From Acinetobacter terrae (lineage in GTDB: Bacteria; Pseudomonadota; Gammaproteobacteria; Pseudomonadales; Moraxellaceae): DNA of 64,000 nucleotides. Shown piece by piece: positions 56,913-64,000 of the stretch. The stretch lies in assembly GCF_013004375.1 (NCBI RefSeq), contig NZ_JABERI010000001.1, forward strand, positions 1 through 64,000, written 5' to 3'. Positions within the stretch are counted from its first letter, which is position 1, and every line of letters begins with the position of its first letter. The notes beneath the pieces were generated by a model. The model saw nothing but the letters and a program-made list of their open reading frames with translations. It was not told the origin of the DNA and did no database searches. The position numbers and the translations under genes were made by a program.

Positions 56913-57626
56913 TTACCAGGTCATTGGATTCCATAACTTAAATGGTGTGGTCAGTTGCACATCTTCTGCAGGATCATATTTCCCAGGTTTAAGTTTTTGT
57001 GCTTTTTTACGCACCTGACCTGTATTTTGATCTTGGGCCACAAAGTTAAAACTTTCCGACTTTAACTGGGTAAATGCAATTTCGTTTAAGCCTGCTTTTT
57101 CAGGCACGATCATCAATGGTCCGGAAACTTCACGACGGGTACTTAAATTTTCTTCATCATATTTAATGAAATAAGACTGCCCTGCTTCCACAGTAAAATC
57201 TAAATATTTAGGCTTTTGAAAATGCTGTGCACCCAAAGGACGACTGCTCGATAAACGATACGTTCCTGCTGGCAATTCAATCCAGTAATAATGATTATTC
57301 AATAAACTAGGAATGCGCTCACTATTAATAAAAAGACTGGATGCCACAATTTCTTGACGATTCCATTTACTATCAGGACGGTACATATACACAATGGCAG
57401 CTTGATCATTTTGTGCTTGTACAGGCTGAAAGCGCTGTCCTAATTTTTGATTGACCCACGCACCAATGGTAAACATACCAAGACGGTGCTGCTCAATAAA
57501 GCCTGGCTTGCTGTTAAAATCAACAGGTTTTAAGGTAGATGTTACTTGGGCATGTTCAACAGCAGATTTGCCATGACAACCCAATAAAATAATGCTTGCA
57601 CAGACCGCAATACAGACTCCACGCAT
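56913..57626 (-). CDS. DUF2846-like lipoprotein
   Basis: 237 aa. Lipoprotein signal ending LLGC (C17). The middle (~75-160) fits DUF2846: AAIVYMYRPDSKWNRQEI, LFINSERIPSLLNNHYYWIELPAG (two parts: LFINSERIP and YYWIELPAG) and YRLSSSRP, then VEAGQSYFIKYD. A basic ~60-residue C-terminal tail is extra. The function is unknown; outer or inner membrane anchoring cannot be decided, although the +2 residue is His rather than Asp. Ends 70 nt from the fumarase terminator. Confidence 0.78.
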   Translation of the reverse strand: MRGVCIAVCASIILLGCHGKSAVEHAQVTSTLKPVDFNSKPGFIEQHRLGMFTIGAWVNQKLGQRFQPVQAQNDQAAIVYMYRPDSKWNRQEIVASSLFINSERIPSLLNNHYYWIELPAGTYRLSSSRPLGAQHFQKPKYLDFTVEAGQSYFIKYDEENLSTRREVSGPLMIVPEKAGLNEIAFTQLKSESFNFVAQDQNTGQVRKKAQKLKPGKYDPAEDVQLTTPFKLWNPMTW

Positions 57627-57783
57627 GATTTTCCCTCACCGCGTATTTTTTTATTTTTGTACTTATTTAAGCACTTAATTTTTCGCTATATTGATCGCGA
57701 TATTAATTTTACTTTGTTGATCTTGTTTAGGCGTCCACGCCTAGTGATTGAGATTAACATTCAGTTTTATTTTTGGAAATAAA

Positions 57784-57816
57784 AAACGTGCGAAAACACA
57801 AGTTTTCCGCACGTTT
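57784..57816 (-). terminator. Terminator of clpX
   Basis: On the minus strand AAACGTGCGGAAAAC-ttgt-GTTTTCGCACGTTTTTT with one bulge; 16 nt past the clpX stop. Confidence 0.88.
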
Positions 57817-57831
57817 CAGACGAACAGCAAA

Positions 57832-59142
57832 TTAAGCAGATTTAGAATTTACAACTTTCAAATCTACTTTAGGCGCAGCTTCAGTCTCTGCTTTAGGTTG
57901 ACGCTCTGCCTTTAACTCTGGCTTTCCTTCACCACTAATCACCGCATCATTTACGATCACAGTTCCGACATCGGTACGGCTTGGTAAATCATACATCGTT
58001 TCAAGTAAAGAATTTTCCAGGATTGAACGCAGACCACGTGCACCTGTATTACGTTCTAATGCTTTTTTGGCCACAGCACGCAATGCAGAATCTTCAAATA
58101 CCAAGTCAACATTTTCCATACCGAATAAATATTGGTATTGGCGTATTAAGGCATTCTTCGGCTCAGTCAGAATCTGCATAAGTGCTTCTTCATCCAACTC
58201 TTCCAAAGTTGCAATAACCGGTAAACGACCAATGAATTCTGGAATTAAACCAAATTTCACCAAGTCATTTGCTTCCACTTGACGGAATAAATCAGACAAT
58301 TTTTTAGTTTCGTCTTTTTTCTTCACGTCTGCAGTGAAACCAATACCGCCTTTTTCTTGACGTTGTTGTACGATTTTCTCAAGACCCGAGAATGCACCGC
58401 CACAAATGAACAAGATATTCGAGGTATCAATTTGAATGAACTCTTGTTGCGGATGCTTACGACCACCTTGTGGTGGAATTGAAGCAACCGTACCTTCGAT
58501 CATTTTCAATAATGCTTGCTGAACACCTTCACCTGATACATCACGGGTAATCGACGGGTTTTCAGACTTGCGGGTAATCTTGTCGATTTCATCGATATAG
58601 ATAATACCCTTTTGCGCTTTTTCTACATCGTAATCCGCTTTTTGCAGAAGTTTCTGTACGATGTTTTCAACGTCTTCACCGACATAACCGGCTTCGGTTA
58701 ATGTCGTTGCATCTGCCATAGCAAATGGAACATCTAAGAGACGCGCTAAAGTTTGAGCAAGTAAGGTTTTACCTGAACCTGTTGGTCCAACCAAAAGAAT
58801 ATTACTTTTCGCAAGTTCTACAGCATCATCAGGTTTATGACCTGAGTTGGTGACTTTTAAACGTTTGTAATGGTTATAAACCGCAACTGAAAGCGTTTTT
58901 TTCGCAACATCTTGACCAATAACATATTGATCAAGCGCAGCACGAATTTCATGTGGTTTTGGCAAAGGTTTAGTTGCCCAATCACCAGATTCGACTTGCT
59001 GACTGGTCTGGACTAAATCTAAGCATACGTCCACACACTCATTACAGATGTAAGCGTCCTCACCTGCAATCAGTTTCCCGACTTCAGACTGCGTTTTACC
59101 GCAAAATGAACAATGCTTTTGTCCTTGAGGATGTTCGGACAT
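57832..59142 (-). CDS. clpX: ATP-dependent Clp protease ATP-binding subunit ClpX
   Basis: AAA+ unfoldase that feeds substrates to ClpP. N-terminal zinc domain (CSFCGK...CNECVDVC), Walker A GPTGSGKT, pore loop GYVG, Walker [10 protein letters not shown], sensor region [11 protein letters not shown], and the IGF-type loop that docks ClpP. I start at ATG 59142 (MSEHPQG) with GGAG five nt upstream; a GTG two codons earlier overlaps the Shine-Dalgarno. 436 aa. A ~35-residue Lys/Glu/Ala tail extends beyond the E. coli end. Confidence 0.97.
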   Translation of the reverse strand: MSEHPQGQKHCSFCGKTQSEVGKLIAGEDAYICNECVDVCLDLVQTSQQVESGDWATKPLPKPHEIRAALDQYVIGQDVAKKTLSVAVYNHYKRLKVTNSGHKPDDAVELAKSNILLVGPTGSGKTLLAQTLARLLDVPFAMADATTLTEAGYVGEDVENIVQKLLQKADYDVEKAQKGIIYIDEIDKITRKSENPSITRDVSGEGVQQALLKMIEGTVASIPPQGGRKHPQQEFIQIDTSNILFICGGAFSGLEKIVQQRQEKGGIGFTADVKKKDETKKLSDLFRQVEANDLVKFGLIPEFIGRLPVIATLEELDEEALMQILTEPKNALIRQYQYLFGMENVDLVFEDSALRAVAKKALERNTGARGLRSILENSLLETMYDLPSRTDVGTVIVNDAVISGEGKPELKAERQPKAETEAAPKVDLKVVNSKSA

Positions 59143-59169
59143 ATTCACTCCAATATTAAAATCTGAAAA

Positions 59170-59775
59170 TTATGGACGTTTACTTAACACTTCATCCACG
59201 AGACCGTATTCTTTCGCAGCCTGAGCTGTCATAAAGTTGTCACGGTCAGTATCTCTTGCAACAGTTTCATAGTCTTGACCACTATGCTCTGCCATTAAAC
59301 GGTTTAAGCGTTCTTTGATGAATAGAATTTCACGTGCGTGAATTTCAATATCCGATGCTTGACCACGGAAACCACCAAGTGGTTGGTGAATCATCACACG
59401 GGCATTTTCCAAGCAGTAACGCTTGCCTTTGGCACCGGCATTCAACAAGAACGCACCCATAGATGCCGCTTGCCCCATACAATAAGTCACCACATCCGGT
59501 TTAATAAACTGCATGGTGTCATAAATTGCCATACCTGCAGTCACCGATCCACCTGGTGAATTAATATAGAGGTGTATATCTTTATCTGGGTTCTCTGCTT
59601 CTAAAAACAACATCTGCGCAACAATTAAGTTCGCCATGTTGTCTTCAACTTCACCTGTTAAAAAAATTACACGCTCACGTAAAAGACGTGAAAAAATATC
59701 AAAAGAACGCTCACCACGAGACGATTGTTCTACAACCATTGGTACTAAAGCGTTATTAATTGTTGGAACATACAT
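59170..59775 (-). CDS. clpP: ATP-dependent Clp protease proteolytic subunit ClpP
   Basis: Serine peptidase forming the 14-mer barrel. Catalytic Ser in [12 protein letters not shown], His in VMIHQPLGG and Asp in [10 protein letters not shown] are all present. 201 aa with a short propeptide-like N-terminus ([17 protein letters not shown]). 27 bp before clpX start and 192 bp after tig; part of the tig-clpP-clpX cluster. Confidence 0.98.
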   Translation of the reverse strand: MYVPTINNALVPMVVEQSSRGERSFDIFSRLLRERVIFLTGEVEDNMANLIVAQMLFLEAENPDKDIHLYINSPGGSVTAGMAIYDTMQFIKPDVVTYCMGQAASMGAFLLNAGAKGKRYCLENARVMIHQPLGGFRGQASDIEIHAREILFIKERLNRLMAEHSGQDYETVARDTDRDNFMTAQAAKEYGLVDEVLSKRP

Positions 59776-59926
59776 ACGTTATTTATTCCTAAATTTTTTG
59801 TTACTCAACTCATAGTCACAATATGAGGGATAATTGTCGAAATTGCAAAATATTCCCAATTAAATAACAGATATTTTTTGCATAAGTTTGGTTAATTCAG
59901 GACACGTTCAAGATAAGCCAATACAT

Positions 59927-59955
59927 AAAAAAAGGCGCATGATGCGCCTTTTTTC
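59927..59955 (-). terminator. Terminator of tig
   Basis: AAGGCGCAT-g-ATGCGCCTT within A- and T-runs; it separates tig from clpP, which must therefore have its own promoter or rely on read-through. Confidence 0.85.
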
Positions 59956-59967
59956 GATCAGCTAAAC

Positions 59968-61302
59968 TTAGCCTTGTTGACGAGCTTGTTGCTCTTTCAA
60001 CAATTCTTCGTAGCTTACAGCTGTATCAGTCACTTTAGCAGACGCTAAAATGTGATCAACGATTTGATCTTCTAACACAACCGCTTCGATTTGAGCACGT
60101 TGCTGTTTGTCATTTTTGAAGTATTCAATAACTTCTGTAGGATCTTCATAAGAAGAGGCCATGTCATTGATATAAGCTTCAACGCGAGCAGGATCAACTT
60201 CGATTTTAGCATCAGCTAAAACCTTACTTACCAACACACCCAATTTAACTGCTTTCTCAGCTTGTTCTTTGAACAAGTCATCTGGAAGCATGCTGCTGTC
60301 AAATGCTTGCGCACCTTGCGCACCAAACTGTTGAGTGAATTGTTGAATCATTTGTTGACGTTGACGGTCAATTTCTTGAGCCAACATAGACTCAGGAACT
60401 TCAACTTCGTTTGCCGCTACAAGCGCGTCAAAAGTCGCAGCTTTAACTTGGTTACGAAGACCGTTTTTCACTTCACGATCCATATTTTTGCGAACGTCAG
60501 CTTTTAATTTTTCAACGCCTTCTTCTTCAGTCAAACCAAAGGTTTTCAAGAATTCAGCATCAATTTCTGGAAGTTTTGGTTTTTCAACTTGCTTAACAGT
60601 GATTTTGAACTGTGCAGCTTTACCAGCAAGGTTTTCAGCTTGGTAGTCTTCAGGGAAAGTTACATCAATAACTTTCTCTTCGCCTTTCTTCATACCAACG
60701 ATACCGTCTTCGAAGCCAGGGATCATACGACCAGAACCTAAAACAAGTTTAAAGTCTTCAGCAGCACCGCCTTCAAACTTTTCACCGTCAACAGTACCTT
60801 CGAAATCGAAAGTTACTTGCATGTCTTTTTTAGCCATGCCTTTGGTTTCAGCCCAAGCTTGACGTTGTTTTTGAAGGTTTTCAATCATCTGGTCAACGTC
60901 TTTGTCGTTAACTTCAGTTGTTTTACGTTCAACTTCCAAAGTGTCAAAAGCTTTCACTTCAACTTCTGGATAAACTTCTACAGTTGCTTGATAAACAAGA
61001 GCATCTTCTTTGTTTTCAACTTTATCAATGTTTGGCATGCCAACAGCATTGATTTTTTCTTGCTGAATTGCTTCGAATACTGTGTCACGAATTACATCGT
61101 TCACAACTTCTTGATAAATGCCTGCGCCATATTCACGACGTACAACATTTAAAGGCACTTTACCTGGACGGAAGCCGTTGATCTTCACAGTTTTAGCAGT
61201 GCGTTTTAAACGAGCTTCAAATTGCTCGTTCACACGGCTCGTCGGTACAGATACATTTAAACGACGGGCAACGCCCGAAACCGCTTCAGAAGTTACTTGC
61301 AT
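59968..61302 (-). CDS. tig: Trigger factor
   Basis: Ribosome-bound chaperone and peptidyl-prolyl isomerase. N-terminal ribosome-binding domain with [17 protein letters not shown] (the GFRxGxxP dock, ~43-59), a FKBP-type PPIase domain (~160-245, [17 protein letters not shown]) and a C-terminal helical substrate cradle. 444 aa. Leads tig-clpP-clpX. Confidence 0.97.
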   Translation of the reverse strand: MQVTSEAVSGVARRLNVSVPTSRVNEQFEARLKRTAKTVKINGFRPGKVPLNVVRREYGAGIYQEVVNDVIRDTVFEAIQQEKINAVGMPNIDKVENKEDALVYQATVEVYPEVEVKAFDTLEVERKTTEVNDKDVDQMIENLQKQRQAWAETKGMAKKDMQVTFDFEGTVDGEKFEGGAAEDFKLVLGSGRMIPGFEDGIVGMKKGEEKVIDVTFPEDYQAENLAGKAAQFKITVKQVEKPKLPEIDAEFLKTFGLTEEEGVEKLKADVRKNMDREVKNGLRNQVKAATFDALVAANEVEVPESMLAQEIDRQRQQMIQQFTQQFGAQGAQAFDSSMLPDDLFKEQAEKAVKLGVLVSKVLADAKIEVDPARVEAYINDMASSYEDPTEVIEYFKNDKQQRAQIEAVVLEDQIVDHILASAKVTDTAVSYEELLKEQQARQQG

Positions 61303-61342
61303 GGCTTCCTCGATATAGAAATAGTAATTGCAATTTTGAAAG

Positions 61343-61377
61343 TGTCATATTATATGACAACATTGGAAGATATACAA
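61343..61377 (-). promoter_or_regulatory. tig promoter overlapped by a 17-bp TGTCATAT/ATATGACA palindrome
   Basis: Minus-strand -35 TTGTAT (61377-61372), 17-bp spacer, -10 TATAAT (61354-61349). The -10 is embedded in TGTCATAT-t-ATATGACA (61343-61359), a palindrome with the same half-site as the fumarase cluster. A protein bound there would block RNA polymerase. Confidence 0.6.
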
Positions 61378-62030
61378 AACAGGATGATTTAACCATTAAA
61401 TTTTAAGCTTTCTTCTGATAAAAATCCGTTTTTATTTCAATTTCCTAACACTTTATCTGCCAAATACGCTCATTTTGTATGCGCTTTAGCTAAAAGCGTA
61501 AGTTTTCTTAATTTTGAGTACTTAGCTGATTGAGTTAGTGCATCCTAAATTAGAGTTGCATCACTCTTTGTAATTACCAATAAAAAAACGCGCATCAACT
61601 TGTAACAATCTTAATCAATGAAAATCACTTTTTTAATTACATGGCAAAATTTATAACTCACAAATGCGACCTTTTAAATCCGGTTCACAATATTCATCCT
61701 TCACAACAAAAAAGATGAACTTTGTGTAATTTCATTACAAGGCATCTAGAATAAGGTTTGGTAGCGCTTCGACTTGAGTTAAAATAGTACATTGATAATG
61801 AATACAACCTACTCGATGTGAGAAACACGATGTAACATCAAATGAACTATTCGACATCACAAATTGCTTAAAAAATTCTTAACATCAGTATGATTAAAAT
61901 TCACAATCAAATATTACACATTAACTGTTTTTACAGATATACAAATAAAATCAAAAACTTAAATATAGATAGCAGTATTCTTTTATTCAATATACCACTC
62001 AATTAAAGCATAATGATCGTAAACTACAAT

Positions 62031-62073
62031 TTGGATTAATAGTTATACAAAATAAGAATCATTATTATTCTCA
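62031..62073 (+). promoter_or_regulatory. Fur box over the siderophore-receptor promoter
   Basis: ATAAGAATCATTATTATTCT (62053-62072) is a palindrome close to the Fur consensus (GATAATGATAATCATTATC type). A possible -35 TTGGAT (62031-62036) and -10 AAGAAT (62054-62059) put it directly on the promoter, as expected for iron repression of the receptor gene. Confidence 0.65.
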
Positions 62074-62105
62074 TACATTTTCACAGTTCACCTTTTGAGT
62101 TAGAA

Positions 62106-64000
62106 ATGGCCTTCATAAAAACACGCAAAAAAATCGTATCTTCTGCGATTGTGTCATCACTTTCAGTAATGGCGGGTAATGCAATTGCACAAGATCAAGT
62201 GACTCAACTTGATACTATTCGCGCTCAAGCAGAAGCAGAACAAACGCTCAAGGTAGATAAATCTGCGAATTCCAAGTTTGTTGCGCCGCTACTCGATACG
62301 CCTAAATCAGTTTCTATCATTTCTAAACAGCTGATTGCCGATACTCAAGTAACAACTTTAAGCGATGCTTTGCGTACTGTGCCTGGTATTACTTTAGGTG
62401 CGGGTGAAGGTGGTAACCCAAATGGTGACCGTCCATTTATTCGTGGTTATAACTCTGAAAGTTCAATGTATGTGGATGGTGTGCGTAGCGCAACTTCACA
62501 AAACCGTGAAATGTTTGCCGTAGAACAAGTTGAAGTGACTAAAGGTTCTGCATCTGCAATGGGTGGTGCGGGTACCACTGGCGGTAGCATCAACATGATT
62601 TCTAAAGTTGCTAAAAAAGGTGACTTCTTAGAAGGTTCTGTTGGTGCAGGTACAGACAATTACCAACGTATTACCTTAGATGGCAATAAAGATTTTGGTA
62701 ATGGTATTGCCGCACGTGTTGCGGTATTGGGTCACAAAAATGAAAAAGCCGGTCAAGCCGATGGTACTGAATATGCACGTGCTGGTATTGCGCCAAGTAT
62801 TACTTTTGGTTTGGACACAGCGACTCGTGCAACTTTAAGCTATTACTACTTAAAATCGGACGATACACCTGATTCAGGTATCCCTTATAACAATCCTTTC
62901 TCAGCAACCAATAAACCTGCTCGAATTTCCGAAAATGGTAACGGTAAACCGATTGATGTCAAACAAGGTCTATATTACGGCTGGAAAGACCGCGATTTCC
63001 AAAAACAGGAAAATCAGATCGGAACAATCAAATTAGAACATGATTTAACTGACAATCTAACCATTAGCAATACTGCTGTGTATGGTAACTCTAAGAATGA
63101 TTACCTTTGGACCAATCCAGATGATTCAAGAGGTAATTTTTATCAACCTGGCGGTTCTTTAACAGGTAATGTTTGGGCACGTGCAAACTCTCGTGTAGCC
63201 GATACCGATACCTTTACTGACCAGCTGGCATTAACTGGTAAGTTCAATACGGGCCCCCTCAAGCATAGTTTTAACTTGGGTGCGGAGTACTCAGATCAGG
63301 AAACTGATCGTACCCAATACATTATTGATGGTCTTAACGCTACAGGTAATGCACATAATGCCTGTACGCCTGCCGATATTACTTCGGGCTGGTGTACTTC
63401 GGTACAAAACCCTAATCGTGGGCCATGGACAGGTACATTAAGTACCAATGGCGCCGACCGTTACAATATTGAAAGTAAATCAAAATCTGTTTATTTCTTA
63501 GATAGCATTGAATTCAATCCACAATGGATTTTAGATTTGGGCGTTCGTTGGGATGACTATTCAACTGAACAAACGATGACTTATGGTGCACGAAATAACT
63601 CAGTTACTGGTGCAAACAATACACCGATTACAGCAAATGCAGGTGATAAAGTTACGATCGAAAATGATAAAGACTTTATTAACTATCAGGCTGGTATCAC
63701 TTTCAAACCTGTTGAGAATGGTAGCATCTATGCAAGTTATGCGACTTCTTCAAATCCAGTCGGTGTAGATGGTGGCGATGGTTCTGAAGGGATTACAGCT
63801 GCAATCAACAATCTTAAACCTGAAGAAGTCCGCACCATGGAGTTAGGGACTAAATGGGATGTCTTGAATGACAAACTCAACCTGACTGCAGCTATTTTCC
63901 GTACTGAAAAAACCAATACTCGTGCGACCGGAGATGATGGTACGACAAGTAATATTGGTGAAACTCGTGTTGATGGTATTGAATTAGGTGCTAGCGGTAA
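62106..64000 (+). CDS. piuA: TonB-dependent siderophore receptor, PiuA/Fiu-like (5' part)
   Basis: Open from ATG 62106 to the window end (631 codons, incomplete). A signal peptide ends around AIAQDQ (residue ~29). A plug domain (~50-170) has LDTPKSVSIISKQLI, RPFIRGYNSESSMYVDGV and VEVTKGSASAMGGAGTTGG, followed by barrel strands. A TonB-box-like stretch is near residues 33-39 (TQLDTIRA). It looks like the catecholate siderophore receptors PiuA/Fiu. The name rests on the family and the position beside tig, which I recall for A. baumannii PiuA. A Fur box precedes it. An Asn/Asp/Gly-rich extracellular loop (CTPADITSGWC, ~420-430) has two cysteines that could form a disulfide. Confidence 0.8.
   Translation, partial: MAFIKTRKKIVSSAIVSSLSVMAGNAIAQDQVTQLDTIRAQAEAEQTLKVDKSANSKFVAPLLDTPKSVSIISKQLIADTQVTTLSDALRTVPGITLGAGEGGNPNGDRPFIRGYNSESSMYVDGVRSATSQNREMFAVEQVEVTKGSASAMGGAGTTGGSINMISKVAKKGDFLEGSVGAGTDNYQRITLDGNKDFGNGIAARVAVLGHKNEKAGQADGTEYARAGIAPSITFGLDTATRATLSYYYLKSDDTPDSGIPYNNPFSATNKPARISENGNGKPIDVKQGLYYGWKDRDFQKQENQIGTIKLEHDLTDNLTISNTAVYGNSKNDYLWTNPDDSRGNFYQPGGSLTGNVWARANSRVADTDTFTDQLALTGKFNTGPLKHSFNLGAEYSDQETDRTQYIIDGLNATGNAHNACTPADITSGWCTSVQNPNRGPWTGTLSTNGADRYNIESKSKSVYFLDSIEFNPQWILDLGVRWDDYSTEQTMTYGARNNSVTGANNTPITANAGDKVTIENDKDFINYQAGITFKPVENGSIYASYATSSNPVGVDGGDGSEGITAAINNLKPEEVRTMELGTKWDVLNDKLNLTAAIFRTEKTNTRATGDDGTTSNIGETRVDGIELGASG

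Larger units (their letters stand above)
61303..62105. other. 800-bp divergent region between tig and the siderophore receptor gene
   Basis: The tig promoter/palindrome lies near 61350 and the Fur-boxed receptor promoter near 62050. The ~670 bp between them is AT-rich. A GCGCTTT-agct-AAAAGCG-like hairpin sits near 61480-61500. No open frame of note; room exists for an iron-regulated small RNA but I see no clear promoter-terminator pair. Confidence 0.45.

Overview
This is a 64-kb stretch of AT-rich proteobacterial chromosome that I assign to the genus Acinetobacter. The grounds are recognised gene families and gene order: a GigA/GigB-type phosphatase and STAS-protein pair, an isolated gspE, tilS overlapping accA, pheS-pheT-ihfA, a rhodanese-grxC-secB cluster, ackA-pta, tig-clpP-clpX beside a siderophore receptor, and several DUF-type lipoproteins. 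It is almost entirely core genome. I see no insertion sequence, prophage, integron, CRISPR array, tRNA or complete rRNA gene. The left edge carries what looks like a strong stable-RNA promoter firing leftward out of the window, probably for an rRNA operon.

Layout. 0.4-8.2 kb (+ strand apart from gspE): mlaA-type outer-membrane lipid protein, the gigA/gigB pair, a nitrilase-family amidase, ohr, gspE (-), and a DUF432-like gene abutting an MscS-type channel. 8.3-19.3 kb: a large DUF2339 membrane protein (-), polA (+), then a leftward group accA-tilS-proC-yggT and ppx. 19.5-26.2 kb: trxA, rho with a long leader, a small Ala-rich lipoprotein, then the leftward operon pheS-pheT-ihfA. 26.3-33.4 kb: a tail-anchored hypothetical, a PPOX-type stress protein, a hydrolase remnant, tcdA, orn, rsgA, rhodanese-grxC-secB and fabI. 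33.6-44 kb (mostly leftward): a Bax inhibitor-1 protein, tatD, two DUF3298-type lipoproteins, prfC, an MHYT-GGDEF-EAL protein and the prc protease. 44-54.6 kb: nagZ, a methyltransferase, an alpha/beta hydrolase fused to a PilZ-like domain, proA, a small membrane protein, ackA-pta, a GNAT enzyme and a second methyltransferase. 54.7-64 kb: an octanucleotide tandem repeat, a 28-codon membrane peptide gene, a class I fumarase, a DUF2846-like lipoprotein, the tig-clpP-clpX cluster, and the first 1.9 kb of a Fur-boxed TonB-dependent siderophore receptor.

How the genes work together. Themes are envelope upkeep (MlaA, SecB, Prc, NagZ, lipoproteins), stress and proteostasis (GigA/GigB, Ohr, TrxA, Grx, Tig, ClpXP), translation (PheST, TilS, TcdA, RF3, RsgA), acetyl-CoA/acetate and C4 metabolism (AccA, AckA, Pta, Fum) and c-di-GMP signalling (MHYT-GGDEF-EAL protein, PilZ-like hydrolase).

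The more novel signals lie between genes. (1) A family of paired, inverted palindromic elements at four loci, one with a 53-nt perfect palindrome. (2) A dense cluster of TATGACA/TGTCATA half-sites between the small peptide gene and fumarase, with the same motif as a 17-bp palindrome over the predicted tig promoter. (3) A 28-aa membrane peptide gene with its own terminator. (4) A GATTTGAA tandem repeat upstream of a methyltransferase gene. (5) Gene remnants after tcdA and after prc. Protein-level oddities are the hydrolase-PilZ fusion and the Ala/Glu/Ser-only lipoprotein.
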